Assembly (NCBI RefSeq): GCF_013377995.1
Contig: NZ_CP055305.1
Coordinates: 1,984,001 to 2,048,000, forward strand
DNA from: Mannheimia pernigra
GTDB taxonomy: Bacteria > Pseudomonadota > Gammaproteobacteria > Enterobacterales > Pasteurellaceae
Direction of reading: 5' to 3'
DNA length: 64,000 nt
Numbering within the stretch: the first letter of the stretch is position 1; each line of letters starts with the position of its first letter. The notes under the pieces were generated by a model. It did no database searches and had not been told where the DNA came from. It was given only the letters and a program-made list of their open reading frames with translations. This document shows positions 36,144-49,600 of this stretch, piece after piece. Position numbers and translations under genes: made by a program.

Positions 36144-37373
36144 TTAAAATCTCCCTTTACGTATTTGATCTTGTTTGATTTCTACCTTCGGCTGAACAAC
36201 TTTTGGTTGCGTTTGCGGTTCAACAACTTGTGGCTGAATTATTTGCGGCTGTAAAACCACTTGCTCAGTTCTCGCAGAAGAATTCATTAATTTATCAAAC
36301 GGAAGAACATTCAAATTATTACCTGCTGAATCCATCACCACTTTTGGTGTATTTTTCATCACTTTTTCCATTGTTTGGATATATAAACGCTCACGTATTA
36401 TTTCTGGCGAGGCTTTATATTCAGGCAATAATTTAATTAAACGCTCCACTTCCCCTTTCGCATTTAATACAACCGCTTCTTTATAAGCTTGGGCTTGTTC
36501 AATTGCACGCTGTGCCTGCCCTCGAGCAATAGGCTCTTCGCCTCTTGCATAGGCTTCTGCCTCACGAATTAAACGTTGTTCATCTTCTTGCGCTTTAATT
36601 GCATCATCAAATGCAGCTTTCACTTCCTCTGGAGGGCGAGCGTATTGGAAGTTTACATCGGTAACCAACAAGCCCATATCATAGGTTTTAATGATTTCAC
36701 GCAAAGTTGCCCAGGTTCTTTCTCGCACTGTTGCACGGCCTGTAGTTAAAATTTCATCCATTGTCATATGACCAATCACATAACGCAGGGCACTATCAGT
36801 TGCTTGTTTTAAGCTATCGTCAGGATTATTTACACTAAACAGATATTTAGCAGGATCTTCCACACGATATTGCACCGTCATTTCAACCTGCACCATATTT
36901 TCATCTTGAGTAAGCATTGAGCCATTAGTATTCAATTCAACTACACGCTCTACATTTACACGCTGGACTGAGTCAATAAACGTTGGTTTCCAGTTCAAAC
37001 CTGGCATTACAATGCTATCTAGCTTACCTAAGCGGGTTACCACACCACGCTCAGCTTCTTGTACAGTATAAAAACCAGAACCTGCCCAAATCACTGCGGC
37101 AAGCCCTAAAATATAGGGAAAAAATTTACCTAAACCTGGGGTATTTTGATGATTTGCACCTTTATTAGGCCCTTTACCGCCACCCATTTTTTTCAATAAA
37201 CTACTGAAAACTTCTTCTAAATCAGGAGGCTGCTGTTCATTTCTTTGGTTATTTCTAGGATCTTGTTCAGTTGCCTGATCTTGCGGTTCTTGTTGTTCTG
37301 GCTTTTGCTCCGTTCTCTTCTGACCTGGCTTGCCCCAAGGATCTTGTTGATTACCTGATTCTTTCCACGACAT
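36144..37373 (-). CDS. hflK: HflK, FtsH protease modulator
   Basis: Partner of HflC. The protein is 409 residues from the ATG at 37373, which follows GGAG; a TTG at 37385 within that ribosome site is rejected. The N-terminal tail is rich in Gln/Glu/Pro with GNQQDPWGKPG and a Gly/Lys-rich stretch. One membrane helix lies at about residues 84-103. The SPFH domain follows, with TVQEAERGVVTRLGKLDSIV and VQVEMTVQYRVEDPAKYLF. The C-terminal tail has Gln/Pro/Val repeats. Order hflK-hflC-purA is conserved. Confidence 0.95.
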   Translation of the reverse strand: MSWKESGNQQDPWGKPGQKRTEQKPEQQEPQDQATEQDPRNNQRNEQQPPDLEEVFSSLLKKMGGGKGPNKGANHQNTPGLGKFFPYILGLAAVIWAGSGFYTVQEAERGVVTRLGKLDSIVMPGLNWKPTFIDSVQRVNVERVVELNTNGSMLTQDENMVQVEMTVQYRVEDPAKYLFSVNNPDDSLKQATDSALRYVIGHMTMDEILTTGRATVRERTWATLREIIKTYDMGLLVTDVNFQYARPPEEVKAAFDDAIKAQEDEQRLIREAEAYARGEEPIARGQAQRAIEQAQAYKEAVVLNAKGEVERLIKLLPEYKASPEIIRERLYIQTMEKVMKNTPKVVMDSAGNNLNVLPFDKLMNSSARTEQVVLQPQIIQPQVVEPQTQPKVVQPKVEIKQDQIRKGRF

Positions 37374-37540
37374 AAATATCTCCAAAATAAAATCGCACTT
37401 TCACTCAAAAATGCAAGTTGAAGATTGTACCTATTTGGTAATCATTTGACTAGGCTTATTGGTTAAATAAGCGGTCTTTTTTTACAATTTTTTTGCAAAT
37501 GGTCATTCATTTTCAACGTGATGACAAACAGAAAACAAAA

Positions 37541-37567
37541 AAGTTGAGTGTATTACACACTCAACTT
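37541..37567. terminator. Terminator of the giant adhesin gene, possibly bidirectional
   Basis: AAGTTGAGTGT and ACACTCAACTT form an 11-bp stem. The minus strand continues TTTTTTGTTTT, and the plus strand continues TATTATTTATT. It lies 39 bp after the adhesin stop codon and separates it from hflK. Confidence 0.88.
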
Positions 37568-37605
37568 TATTATTTATTGGAAAGGTTTAATATCACCTAG
37601 CTAAA

Positions 37606-40600
37606 TTACCATTGGTAACCTACACCAACACCACCAGACAAGCTTCCTTCGCTGGTTGCAGTACCTTGTAATTTCAAGATAAGTTTACTATTATCACTTG
37701 CCTTTGAATAACCTACAGAGACTGCTGTTGCACCATCGTAAGTACCGCCTGCTGCGGCAATCATTGATTTACCAGGAAGATAAACTTGCGGTAGAGCAGA
37801 TGATGCTGCTGCACTCGCACCTATACCCCGTACACGTCGATCAATTTTATCTACTTTACGACTTAGATTACCGATGTCATTTTTCACTTGATTTAACTGG
37901 TTTACATTCACTGCATCTGTGCCTTTCAGACCTGGAGCAACATTTGTAATGCGTGTTTGAGCATTCTTAGCACCACTAATCTTCACTTCATTTACACCAT
38001 CTTGTGCAACAGATGAACTGATAGTAGTATTGCCTACTTTCACGCTGTCAAATTCAGGAGTACTTGAAGTGGCAAGTTCAATTGTTGAGTCTTTACGTGA
38101 AACAACCATATTTTTACCGCCAGAAACCGTTACTTTCCCCTTATTTTTTACCTTTTTAGATCCCTGTTCTGAATCTTTAGCCGTATTGCCTGCAACAGTT
38201 AGATCCCAACCGATATTATCTAATTCACTCTGTAATTGACCACCGTTTACTGCATCTTTGCTACCTGCACGAATCTCACCATCTTTCACGTTAGTGATCT
38301 TCTTACTACCTGCGTCAATACCAGATTTTTTCACAGTTGGTCCACCTTTAATAGTTAAACCTTCTTTATCTAACTTAGAATCACCAATGGTCAGTGAACC
38401 TTCTGCGGTTAAATCAATTTTTTTGTTTAAGGTTAGTTTGTACTCTTTAGCTCCTGTTTCATTAGTAGTTGTATTATCCACCAATAAGTTAGTATCTTGG
38501 CTAGTTACTGACTCTTCTTTCTTAAGCTGATTTTTAGTAGCTTCAGACAAAGCAACTTTGTAGTCGTTAGTTTTTACGCCATTTTCATCACTTTCTACTG
38601 TATGTGTAACTACAATACCATCACCTTGAGTAACCTTTGAGCTATCTGCATGCACGGTATAAACAGCTTGGCCATCAGCACCCTTTTCGTTTTTAACAAT
38701 CACATTTTTGCCTTCAGCAATTTGCGTAGTCGCACCACCTATGGCTTTCTTTAGCTGAGCCACATTCACTGCATCAGTCTCGTTAACACCTTCTTGAACA
38801 TTCTTAATGGTATTACCACCATTATCCAAACCATTTTTAGTGAGTTTGACTGGTTTGCCTGCTGCACCATTATTAATGCTGATGCCAGTGTTATCCATCA
38901 CCGTGTTACCTGTGGTGACGGTGGTGAATTTAACATTCTCTTTGGTGGCAAAGGTGAAGTTGGCTCCCTCTTGCTTCACGCTTAGGTTGTCGCCTGCTTT
39001 ATAGGTAACTGTCTCACCTGATTTAATGAGTGTGTTGGCTTTAGCACCCAACTGCTGACCTGTACCCTCTACGCCTGACGTGGCCACAAAGCCTGTGTTA
39101 TTCACCACATCGGTTAATGTTTGAGCGGTCACAAAGCTGTTTTGTGCGTGGGTGTCATTGGTTGGGGCAACCACTTTACCTGCATTCGTTAAGGTGATGT
39201 TATCAGCCTCTGGATTGTCGGTATTGGTTTTATTCAAACCTGCTTTATTCACCTGCACTTTATAGACAGGGTTGGCTATATTGGCATTATCTACCGACAC
39301 CGTTGTAGTGTCACTATCGATCAAGCCAGTCACCGTGTTGGTATCAATCGCCGCTTTATTGACTTTAAGCTTACCATCTTCCACCTTGATGGTGTCATCA
39401 TCAACCTTCACATCATACTGAATCTTAGAGGTTTTACCATCAGTGGTGACTGTTGCGGTGGTGACATTACCGTCAACAAAGTTGACTTTGTTACCATGGT
39501 TGATGGCATCAATGTCAGTGTCATTGTTTTGGATTGTCCACCCTGCGTTTAATACATCGCCCACAGTGGCGGCGTTGCTTAGCTTGCTTGCCAGATTGTC
39601 AGGGCTGTTGGCAACAGGTTGGGCATCGTGGGTGTTGGTTACTGCCACCAGATTGCTTGCCACATTTTTTAGTGCCATTGGGGCGGTGGTACTGCCTTGG
39701 GCATTGTTTAGGCTAGCAACAACATTGGTTACTGGTTGAACATTTGTTGTTGGTCTGCCTTGAGCATCAAACACCGTACCTGCTGGATAGAATTTGCCAT
39801 CGATAGATTTGACCAGTTTATTGCCGTTTTCATCGGTATAAACCACTGGGGTTTGAGCGCTTTCTACCGTGCTTTGAGCATTAACTTCGATGGTGATTTC
39901 ACGCACACCACCTTCGGTCTTGCCTTTAACCACAGCACCATTGATGCCTGTGAATTTGACTTCTTGGGCGTTTGTGACCGTGTCTTTATAGCCATCTTGA
40001 GCAGAAACCACAAAGCCTAAGTTTTTCAAATCGCCCACGGTAGCCACATTGCCGTTTTGGCTGTTGTCAAGATTGAGCAAGGTTGCATTTGGTGCAACGC
40101 CTGTCCCTGTGGTGGCAATCGTTTGGGTATTGGCACCATTAGCCACATTGGTGATTTTGTTGTTACCGTTATCTAGACCTGTATTGGTCAAGCTAACAGG
40201 GTTGTTATTATTGACAGGCGTAATGACCACACCTGCACCGTTTACGACCGTTTTGTTTCCTGCATTGTCAGTAAAGCTTGCACTGCTAAGACCTGTTAAA
40301 TCCTTAGCCAGTTTGACGGTCAAGGTGTCTTGGTTGGCAGTTACGCCAATGTTGTTGTCGGACAACGCCCCTGTATTGCCCCCTTTGACAGCGATGGTTT
40401 CGCCAAGCTTACGCTCAAAGTTACCCACATCGCCTGCAAAAGTCAAAGGCTTGTAAGCTTGCATTGCCACTTGATTGATGGCTTCATTGACATTATTGAC
40501 ATTCTGATTGTTTACGCTGATTGGCTCATTGGTCAATGTAATGTTACCAACCGATACGCTATTATTAGCAATATTGACATTACCGCCAATTTTTGCAGTC

Positions 40601-43600
40601 GCAAACTCCACATCGTCTTTGGTGGCAATGCTGACTTGTCCGCCTGTTTGGGTAATGGCAATGTTTTTGCCTGCATCAATCGCAATTGCTTTTCCTGCAC
40701 CAATCAATTCGTTGCTGGTGCCTTTGACCACCCCTTCACTGGCTGAAGTGGTTAGGGTAAAGCCTGCTTTGTTAATGGCGGTAGCAATATCGCCTGCATT
40801 GACCAGTTTGCCTGCGTCATTGATACTATTGATTGTAACAGCACCTGTGGGGGTCGTGGCAAGCGTGGTGGTATTGGCGGTAACTTTGCCACCTTCTACC
40901 TTGATGGTCGTGCCATCGGTATTGACCGACAAATTAAACTCATTGCCTTTTCCTGCTTGAGCTTGAGGGGTAACGCTGATAGAGCCGTCTTTTGATACCA
41001 CCGTCTCGGTAGAGGCATTTTGGGCATTGGTAATCTGCGTATTTAGAGCATTGACCGCATTGTTTAGGTCGCCTGCATTGACCGCATTGTAGGCGTTATT
41101 TACATCTTTAATATCGCCTGCACTGGCAACATTGACAAGCTGTGTACCGCCTTGCATCGTCATTGTGCCATTTTGAAGTGTGGCAGGAGTGGCAGAATTT
41201 GCACCAACGGTCAATACATTGCCTTGACTGCTCAATGTAGTGTCGCCAATTTTGACCGTCTTAAATTCTACATCGTCTTTGGTGGCAAAAGTAAAATTGG
41301 CACCGTCTTGTTTGACATCTAGGTTGTTGCCTGCCAAATAAGTAACTTTTTGACCTGCTTTGATGAGCGTATCGGCTTGGGTGCCTGACTGCGTGCCTGT
41401 GCCTGTATTGCCTGATGTTACCACAAACCCTGCATTGTTAATGGCATTGACCACATTGTCAACCGTGGCAAGCTTGTTGCCATCGTTTGGAGTTGAGTTT
41501 ACAACGCCTTGATTGCCTGCTGTCATCGTACCTGTATTGGCTTTGATTGCTCCTGTGGCTGGGTCTTTGACAATGGTATTGTCATCAGTTTTAACATCAA
41601 TCGCACCTGTTTGGGTATTTACCGTCAAGCTATTGCCTGTGTTTACCGCAACATCAAAAGTGGTCGCTTGGGTAACTGGGTCGGTTGCTTGAGTTACTGT
41701 TAGCGTTTTGTTGGTTGATGTAACATTTTCTTTTGAGCCTGCAAACTTGGTGTTTAACTGCTTAACATTCACTGCGTCGGTATCGTCTTTACCATCTGCA
41801 ATATTGGTAATTTTGTTACCGCCGTTATTCAACCCAGTATTGGTTAGACTGACATTACCGCCTTTAATATTAACGCCTGTAACAGTGATAGTATCGGCAA
41901 GATTGTGAACAATGTTGTTGCCTTGCTTGCTAACTACGATATTGTTGTCGGTGTTACTTAAATCAACGCTTTCGCCTGCCTTGACCAGTGATTTGTCATT
42001 GCCTGTGTTTACTGACAAATTAAAGCCAGAATTGTTAATGGCGGTAGCAATATCGCCTGCATTGACCAGTTTTTTGGCGTCATCGTTTTGTGGGGTTAGC
42101 ACTTTGCCTTGGCTGATAGGGTCTTGGGTAAGCGTGGTGGTATTGGCGGTAACTTTGCCACCTTCTACCTTGATAGTCGTGTTGTCGGTTTCAACATCAA
42201 ACTGCACGTTACTTGTTACACCATCAGAGGTAACCAAAGCGGTGGTGCCTTTGCCATTAACGAAATTAACTTTGTTACCATGGTTGATGGCATCAATGTC
42301 AGTGTCATTGTTTTGGATTGTCCAACCTGCGTTTAATACATCGCCCACGGTGGCAGCGTTACTTAGTTTGCTTGCCAGATTGTCAGGGCTGTTGGCAGCA
42401 GGTTGGGCATCGTCGACATTATTGACTGCCACAAGGTTGCTTGCCACATTTTTTAGTGTCATTGGGGCGGTGGTGTTGCCTTTGGCGTTGTTTAGGCTGG
42501 CAACAACATTGGTTACTGGTTGAACATTTGCACTAGCCCCTGTTGGTCTGCCTTGAGCATCAAACACCGTACCTGCTGGATAGAAGTTGCCATCGATAGA
42601 TTTGACCAGTTTGTTGCCATTTTCATCGGTATAGACCACAGGAGTTTGAGCGCTTTCTACCGTGCTTTGAGCATTAACTTCGATGGTGATTTCACGCACA
42701 TCACCTTGAGTCTTGCCTTTAACCACAGCACCATTGATGCCCGTGAATTTGACTTCTTGGGCGTTTTTGACCGTGTCTTTGTAGCCGTCTTGAGCAGAAA
42801 CCACAAAGCCTAAGTTTTTCAAATCGCCCACGGTAACTGCATTGCCGTCTTGGCTATTGTTGTCTGGCAAGTTAAGCAAAGTAGATTGCGGTTGTGCAAC
42901 GCCTGTCCCTGTGGTGTTAATCGTTTGGGTATTGGCACCATTAGCCACATTGGTGATTTTGTTGCCACCGTTGCTAAGACCATTGGCGGTTAAGGTCACA
43001 GGGTTATTTGCGTTGTGAGGCGTGCTGACAATAACGCCTGAACCTGTAATGGCAGCTTGATTGCCTGCACCATCGCTAAAGCTGGCTGACTTTAAACTCA
43101 CATCATCTTTGGTTGCTACCGTGATTTTGTTGCCGTCTCGTGTGATGGCGATGTTTTGACCATCTACGAAGTTGACGCTACCACCATTATTGATTTTTTG
43201 ACCATCTTGCTCATAGTTGGCATTTAGGGTAAAGCCTGAGTTGTTGATGGCATCAACAATATCGCCTGCTTTGACCAGTTTGTCAGGGTCAGCAGGGTCA
43301 TACACTCTGCCTGTCTTACTGCTGGTCAGCGAAGTAGTAGCAACAGCATTGTTGATCACATTTGCCACATTTTGGGCGGTAGCAAAGGCATCGCCTTTAT
43401 TGTCGGCAGTGACTGTATTATCAGCATTGGTGGTTAAGGTGGCTTTGGTGACATTAAAGGTAATGTTATTACCTTGGCGCTGGGCCGTTGTACCTGTGCC
43501 ATTGGCAAAGTTGACTACGCCATCGTTTTTAATTTGGACTTCGCTTACACCATTGACTTGCGTTTTAAAGCTCTGCATGGCGGTATCAGCTTTTGTCAGG

Positions 43601-46600
43601 CTTTGTTTAGTCGCGTCATCAAGTTCAATGGCGATTTGAGCACCATCATTTGTATCGACTTTGCTAAGTTTAATGCCTTTATCAGCTTTAAAATCTACCT
43701 TATTGCCTGATTTGATAAATTTATCAGTAGTAGTGCCAGTTGCCATGCCTGTACCTTGGCTAATTGCAAGGTTAAATCCTGCACTATTCGCCACCGCTTG
43801 CAAATCACCGACATTGACCGCATTGCCAAGTTGGTCGCCTTTGGCTTCGTTGACTTTTTTGGCAATCGCTTGTTTTTCGTCATCGGTAGGTGCTTGTGGA
43901 TTTTGATAAGTACTACCTACACCACTTTGTAGATTGATAATAGGCATATTTGCCATATCAATACCATCTTTATTGATAGCAATGTTTTGTAGCTTGTTGG
44001 TTATCGGGTCGTAACTAACAGGCACGATAAGATTTTGCACGCCTGCGTTTTTGGCAAGCAAGTCTTGAGTGCTGACGGTGTTAAAATCCACATCGTCTTT
44101 GGTAGCAAAGGTAAACTTACCACCCTCTTGGGCTACGGTTAGGTTTTTGCCCGCTTCTAGGGTAACGGTATTGCTTGGCTTGATAAGTTGATTGGCAAAA
44201 GGATTAGCACCATCTGCTATGTTGCCTGCACCGATTACATTAAAGCCAGAGTTGTTAATCGCATTAGCCACATTAGTAACGGTCGCTACTTTATTTTCAT
44301 CGCCTATAGTTGGGGTAACTTTACCTGTATTATTGGCAGCGATTGTACCTGTATTGGCTTTGATTGCTCCTGTGGCTAGATCTTTGACAATGGTATTGTC
44401 ATCAGTTTTAACAGCAACAGTATAAGTGGTGCTGCCATCAGTATTTTTCTTATCAGTTACCAATACGCCTTGATCGCCTTCCACCTTAGTGGTTGCAGCT
44501 TTTTGAGCAGCATCTAACTGTGATTTATTGACAGCATCAGTTGGGTTTTCACCTGCTTTGACATTGGTGATTTTGGTAGGATCGCCATTTTCGTTGCTAA
44601 CTTTTATGTTGCCATTGTCATTTTGGATCTTAGGACCCTTTTCATCAAATTGAACTGATGTAAAGATTGGGGTCTTGGTGGTGGCAAACTCAAAGGTCTT
44701 ACCAGTACGCTTGACAGTTAGGTTATCACCTGCAACAAACTCAACTTCATCACCTGCTTTGATAGACTCAGCAGTATCTTGGTCGCCATTAGCCTTATTA
44801 CCACCCGATTTAGCTTTCCAAGCAGCGTTATTGATGGCATTAACGACATCGCTTGCTTTAGCCAATGCATTGCCATCTGCTGGAGTATCGACCCTTCCAT
44901 CATTGTTGGCATATGTGATTGTGGTGGTGTTGGCTGTTAGCTTATCGCCTTCTACTTTGATGGTAGTGCCATCGACATTGACATCAAAGGTAATGTCATC
45001 ATTTTTGTTGGTTGCAGTGGTTACATTACCATTTACAAAGTTAATGACTTTATTGTCTTTGTCAATGGTATCAACTGTTGTACTATTCACCGCTGTGGTA
45101 AAGCTTTGGACGGCTGTGTCTGCTTTTTTCAGGCTGTCTTTAACACCTTGAGCTAAACCAACCGTATATTCAGTATTGCCATTTATTTCATTACCTGGGT
45201 TTACAGTTACAAAGGCTGTATCACCTGATACAACAGACGATGTTTTTTCGCTATCAGTGATGGCGGTTGCAATGTTGCCTGCGGTCATGAGTTTATTTTT
45301 ATCTGTTTCAGTCACAGTCACATTACCACGAGCAACCTGTGGTGTTGTCGTCTCTACGCTGACGGTGTAAGTGGTGCCGTTGGCGTTAGGAGTCCCAGGG
45401 GTGACTGTTACAGGTCCATTACCTACAACTGTAGTCTTAGCAGCATCTAACTGTGATTTATTGACAGCATCAGCTGGGTTTTCACCTGCTTTGACATTGG
45501 TGATTTTGTCTCCGCCAACATCAAGACCATTTAGCGTTGAGGTTAAAGTGGTGGTATTACCATTACCGATGACAAGGCTATTGGTGGCGGTAACGGTTGT
45601 AAATTCTGGGCTTTCAGCGATTTTGACAATCAAGCCGTCATTGGTCGCTTCCACATAGGTGTTTTTGTCGCTTACCGAGCCAGTAGCGCCACCTTTGATG
45701 ACAAGCTGACTACCCAAATCACGGTGTACATTGAACGCATTGTTATTGCCAGTAAAGTTCAAGCCTTCTTGGGTCAAAGTATTGGCGGTGTTTGCCAAAG
45801 TCTCACCTGTAACCAATGCTGAACCAGTAGTAGCAGTAAAGGTTGGCTTTGTGTTGTCGGTTACATTGCCAGTAGCAGTAACAGCGGTGGTGATGGCTTT
45901 TAATTTTCCATCTGCAGCCTTGTTAATGGTTGTGTCATCGGTATTGACCTTCAAATCAAGCGTGCTGGTGGTGTCTTCTGTCTTAGAGGTGATGACAACC
46001 GTTTTATCTGATGAAGTGAAATTAACCGTATCGCCCCAGTGTATGTTCTCTACTGGCATGCTGTTTGCTTGTAGCTTCCAATGCCCTGTATTGATGGTAT
46101 TGTGCAACTGACTGCCGTTAATCGCATCGGTACTGGTAGCCGATATCTCACCAGCCGCCACATTCTGAATACGGCGTTCTGCACCACTTGCACCCACCGA
46201 CACCGCACCTACCGCCTTTTTGCCCACAAAGTCGCTGTATGTTATGCCGTTTACGATGGCATTATTTACCGTCCCTTTTGCACCGCCGGTGGTGGTGTCG
46301 CCCTCGGCATCGCTGTTAAGTTGATGGTTCTTGCCTTGATCAGCACGCACGCTACTGTCATCACCCAGATAGACAGAGTTAGAAACAGTACCTCCAATTT
46401 TGGTATAGTTACCTTTATTATTAATGCTGCTACCCAGTACATAAGTATTTGAGCTGGTAATAATATTGTTATTACCAATCACATGGGAACCAGAAACAGT
46501 AACTTGTTCAGTTAAATTTGTAGGTTCCTGGATAGAACCATCATTTCTATAAGTCGTGATTGCACCAATTTGGTTATTGTTACCAAATGCACCCACATTA

Positions 46601-49600
46601 TTAGAGGTTGCACCGACGATATTATTAATACCGCTTGTATAAGATTTTCCACCTTTTACAACAGAATTTGCACCAAACGCCCCTGAATAACTCCCTTCTA
46701 CAACGCTTCTTGGACCGATCGCTATGCTATAAGTTTCTGTAGCTTTTGTTACATTACCAATGGCGATTGACGTGTTTCCAGTAGCTTGAGAATAGGCACC
46801 TAATGCAGTTGCTCCCCCATTAGCAGTAGTACCATAACCAATAGCATTAGCTTGATTACCCAAAGCCTTAGCATCACCACCAAATGCCGTAGCGTTTTTA
46901 TCAGCTGTGGCCCTAAAACCAAAAGCAGAAGCTTGCAAGCCAGTTGTTTTAGCCGAAGCACCAAATACACTACTTTCTTGCTCAGCTATGGCTTCATAGC
47001 CCACTGCTGTAGAATATTTAACACTGGCTTTTGCACCACGACCTGCCGCCAATGAATGTTGCCCTAAGGCACCGCCTGCAGTTTTAATGTCGCCATAGTT
47101 GGTAGTTGCATCGCCTGCTTCTTGATTTGTATGATCATTATAATGGAAATAAGTATTGACATCAGCACCACCAACTTCCGCATACAGCTGACCTTCGCCA
47201 TTTATCTTAATGGTCTTATCATCAACTTTGACAGATACGGTAGATATGGTTGAGCCGTTGGGTTGTTGTTGGTCATCTACTTTGATACCAAGGCCTTCTT
47301 GAACTTTGGCCGCAGCTGCTATATCAGTAATCATAGCATAGGCATTATATAGCTGACTGCCATTGACGGCATCGGTGCTTTGTCCACTAAGTTCACCTGC
47401 TGCCACATTTTGGATACGACGCTCCGCACCACTGGCACCCACAGAAACCACACCCACGGCATCATTGCCCGCAAAAGGCCCTCTAAGCTCTTGAGCACCA
47501 GAGATACCAACGATTAGCTGTGGCTTAAGTGCACCAACACCAGCTGTGGTGGTGTTACCAACTTGATCGCTATTAGGCAGATAGTTCAAGCCTGTGGTGG
47601 CACGTGCAGTGCTGTTATCTCCCAGATAAACGGAGTTAGCAACAGTATCGCCAACTTTAGTATATTTGTTTTTACTATTAATACCACTACCTAGCACATA
47701 AGTATTTGGGCTGGTAATAATGTTATAATTACCAATCACACGAGAACCTGAAGCATCAACTTCGCTAGTTAATTCTACAGGCTCTTTGAGCGTACCATCA
47801 GTATCAAAAGTGGTCATTGCACCAATTTGGTTATTGTTACCAAATGCACCCACATTATTAGAGGTTGCACCGACGACATTATTAATACCGCTTGTATAAG
47901 ATTTTTCACTTTTTACAACAGAATTTGAACCAAATATCCCTGAATTAGCCCCTTCTACAGTACTTCTTGAGCCAACCACTGTGCTATATATTTTTTTAGC
48001 GTTTGTTACACTACCAATCGCGATTGCCCCATAGCCATTAGCATTAGTGTAATTACCTAATGCTGTTGCCCCATCACCATCAGCAACAGTAGCATAACCA
48101 ATAGAAACTGTTTGAGCACCCGAAGCATTACTATCACTGCCAAATGCAGCAGCGGCGTTGCCAGTAGCATTAGCCCTAATACCAAAAGCAGAGGATTGTA
48201 AACCAGTTGCTTTGGCCGAAGCACCAAAAGCACTACCCTCTTGAGCAGCTATGGCTTCATAACCAACAGCTGTAGATTCTTTAACACTGGCTTTTGCATT
48301 TACACCTGCGGCCAATGACTTACTACCCACAGCACCGCCTTTGGATTTGATACTGCCCTTGTTAGTATCAGGATCACCCGCTTCTTGAGTATCTGTACCA
48401 TCATTGACATGGAAGTAAGTAGGGGTACCTGCCACCGCTTTTAATTGTGCCACATTGACCGCATCAGAGTCGGCACTCCCTGCGGCCACATTGATGATTT
48501 GGCGAGTGGTTTCATCTGTTGCACCTACCGACACTGCACCATTTTCAGTGCCTTTGACGGTTGCCAAAATCTCTGCGTTATCTGCTTCGGTATTGGTTGG
48601 CGAATACACGCTGTTTTGGGCAGCATTCGGTGTGGTGCTGGCGGTGGTTGCACCTTCTGGCAGTCCAGCACGATCAGCAACCGACTGACTGCCTAGTGCC
48701 ACCGCACCTTGTTTTCTTGCTTGAGCATTTGAACCAACCGCCGTGCTCTCTTGTGCATAAACTTGTGCTGCTGTACCGATGGCAGTACCAGATTCGCCGA
48801 AAAATGAAACATGAGCACCCGCACCCAATGCGGTGCCAGCTGTAGCACCGAAGGCTACTTCTGCCCTTTCACCCAAAGCGGTGGCACTTCTGGCATATGC
48901 ATGTGTATGAGTCCCTAAAGCGGTGGAGTACAAGCTCCCCGCTTCTGAGTCTACACCAAAGGCAATGCTACTCTCGCCGTAGGCCATGGACTCAAAACCC
49001 AATGCCATTGCACCTTGTTTTTGAGCGATTGCAGAGTGGCCTAACGCAATGCTGTCGTCTCCAAGGCTTGATGAATGCCCACCAACAGCAATGCTTCTGA
49101 ACCCAGATTTAACTTTTTGAGTATTGTCTCTTTTTAGCTTTTTAAACTCTTCGGCGGCTTTTTCAGCAGCAATAGTCAAAATCTCTATTTTTTCCGCTTG
49201 AGTAAGCTCATGTTCAACTTCCGCCTTGTTTCGTTTTTTTAGTTCCTCCAAATAAGCTAAATCTTGAAGCTCTTGAGTTATTAAGAGTCGGTTACCCGTT
49301 AAGCTCTCCCTATAATAATCATCAGTACCTGCTCTAGCAGATGAACCAATGGCAATGGCGTTTGCATCAGCAAGGTTATAGTTATCATCTTTATCTTTAG
49401 ATTGTATCGCTTGGGCATTATCACCGATAGCGATATTGCGATGAGTGGCTTTTGTCCCAGAATTACCAATAGTGATACCAGGCTGTTTTCTATTATCCTC
49501 TATAGTGCGAATCTTCTCATCACCAAACTGCAAGCTAGACAAGCCCTTCACATGCGAGTTGAGTTCCACTGAGACGGTGTTGTTGGCAGCATCAAGGGTG

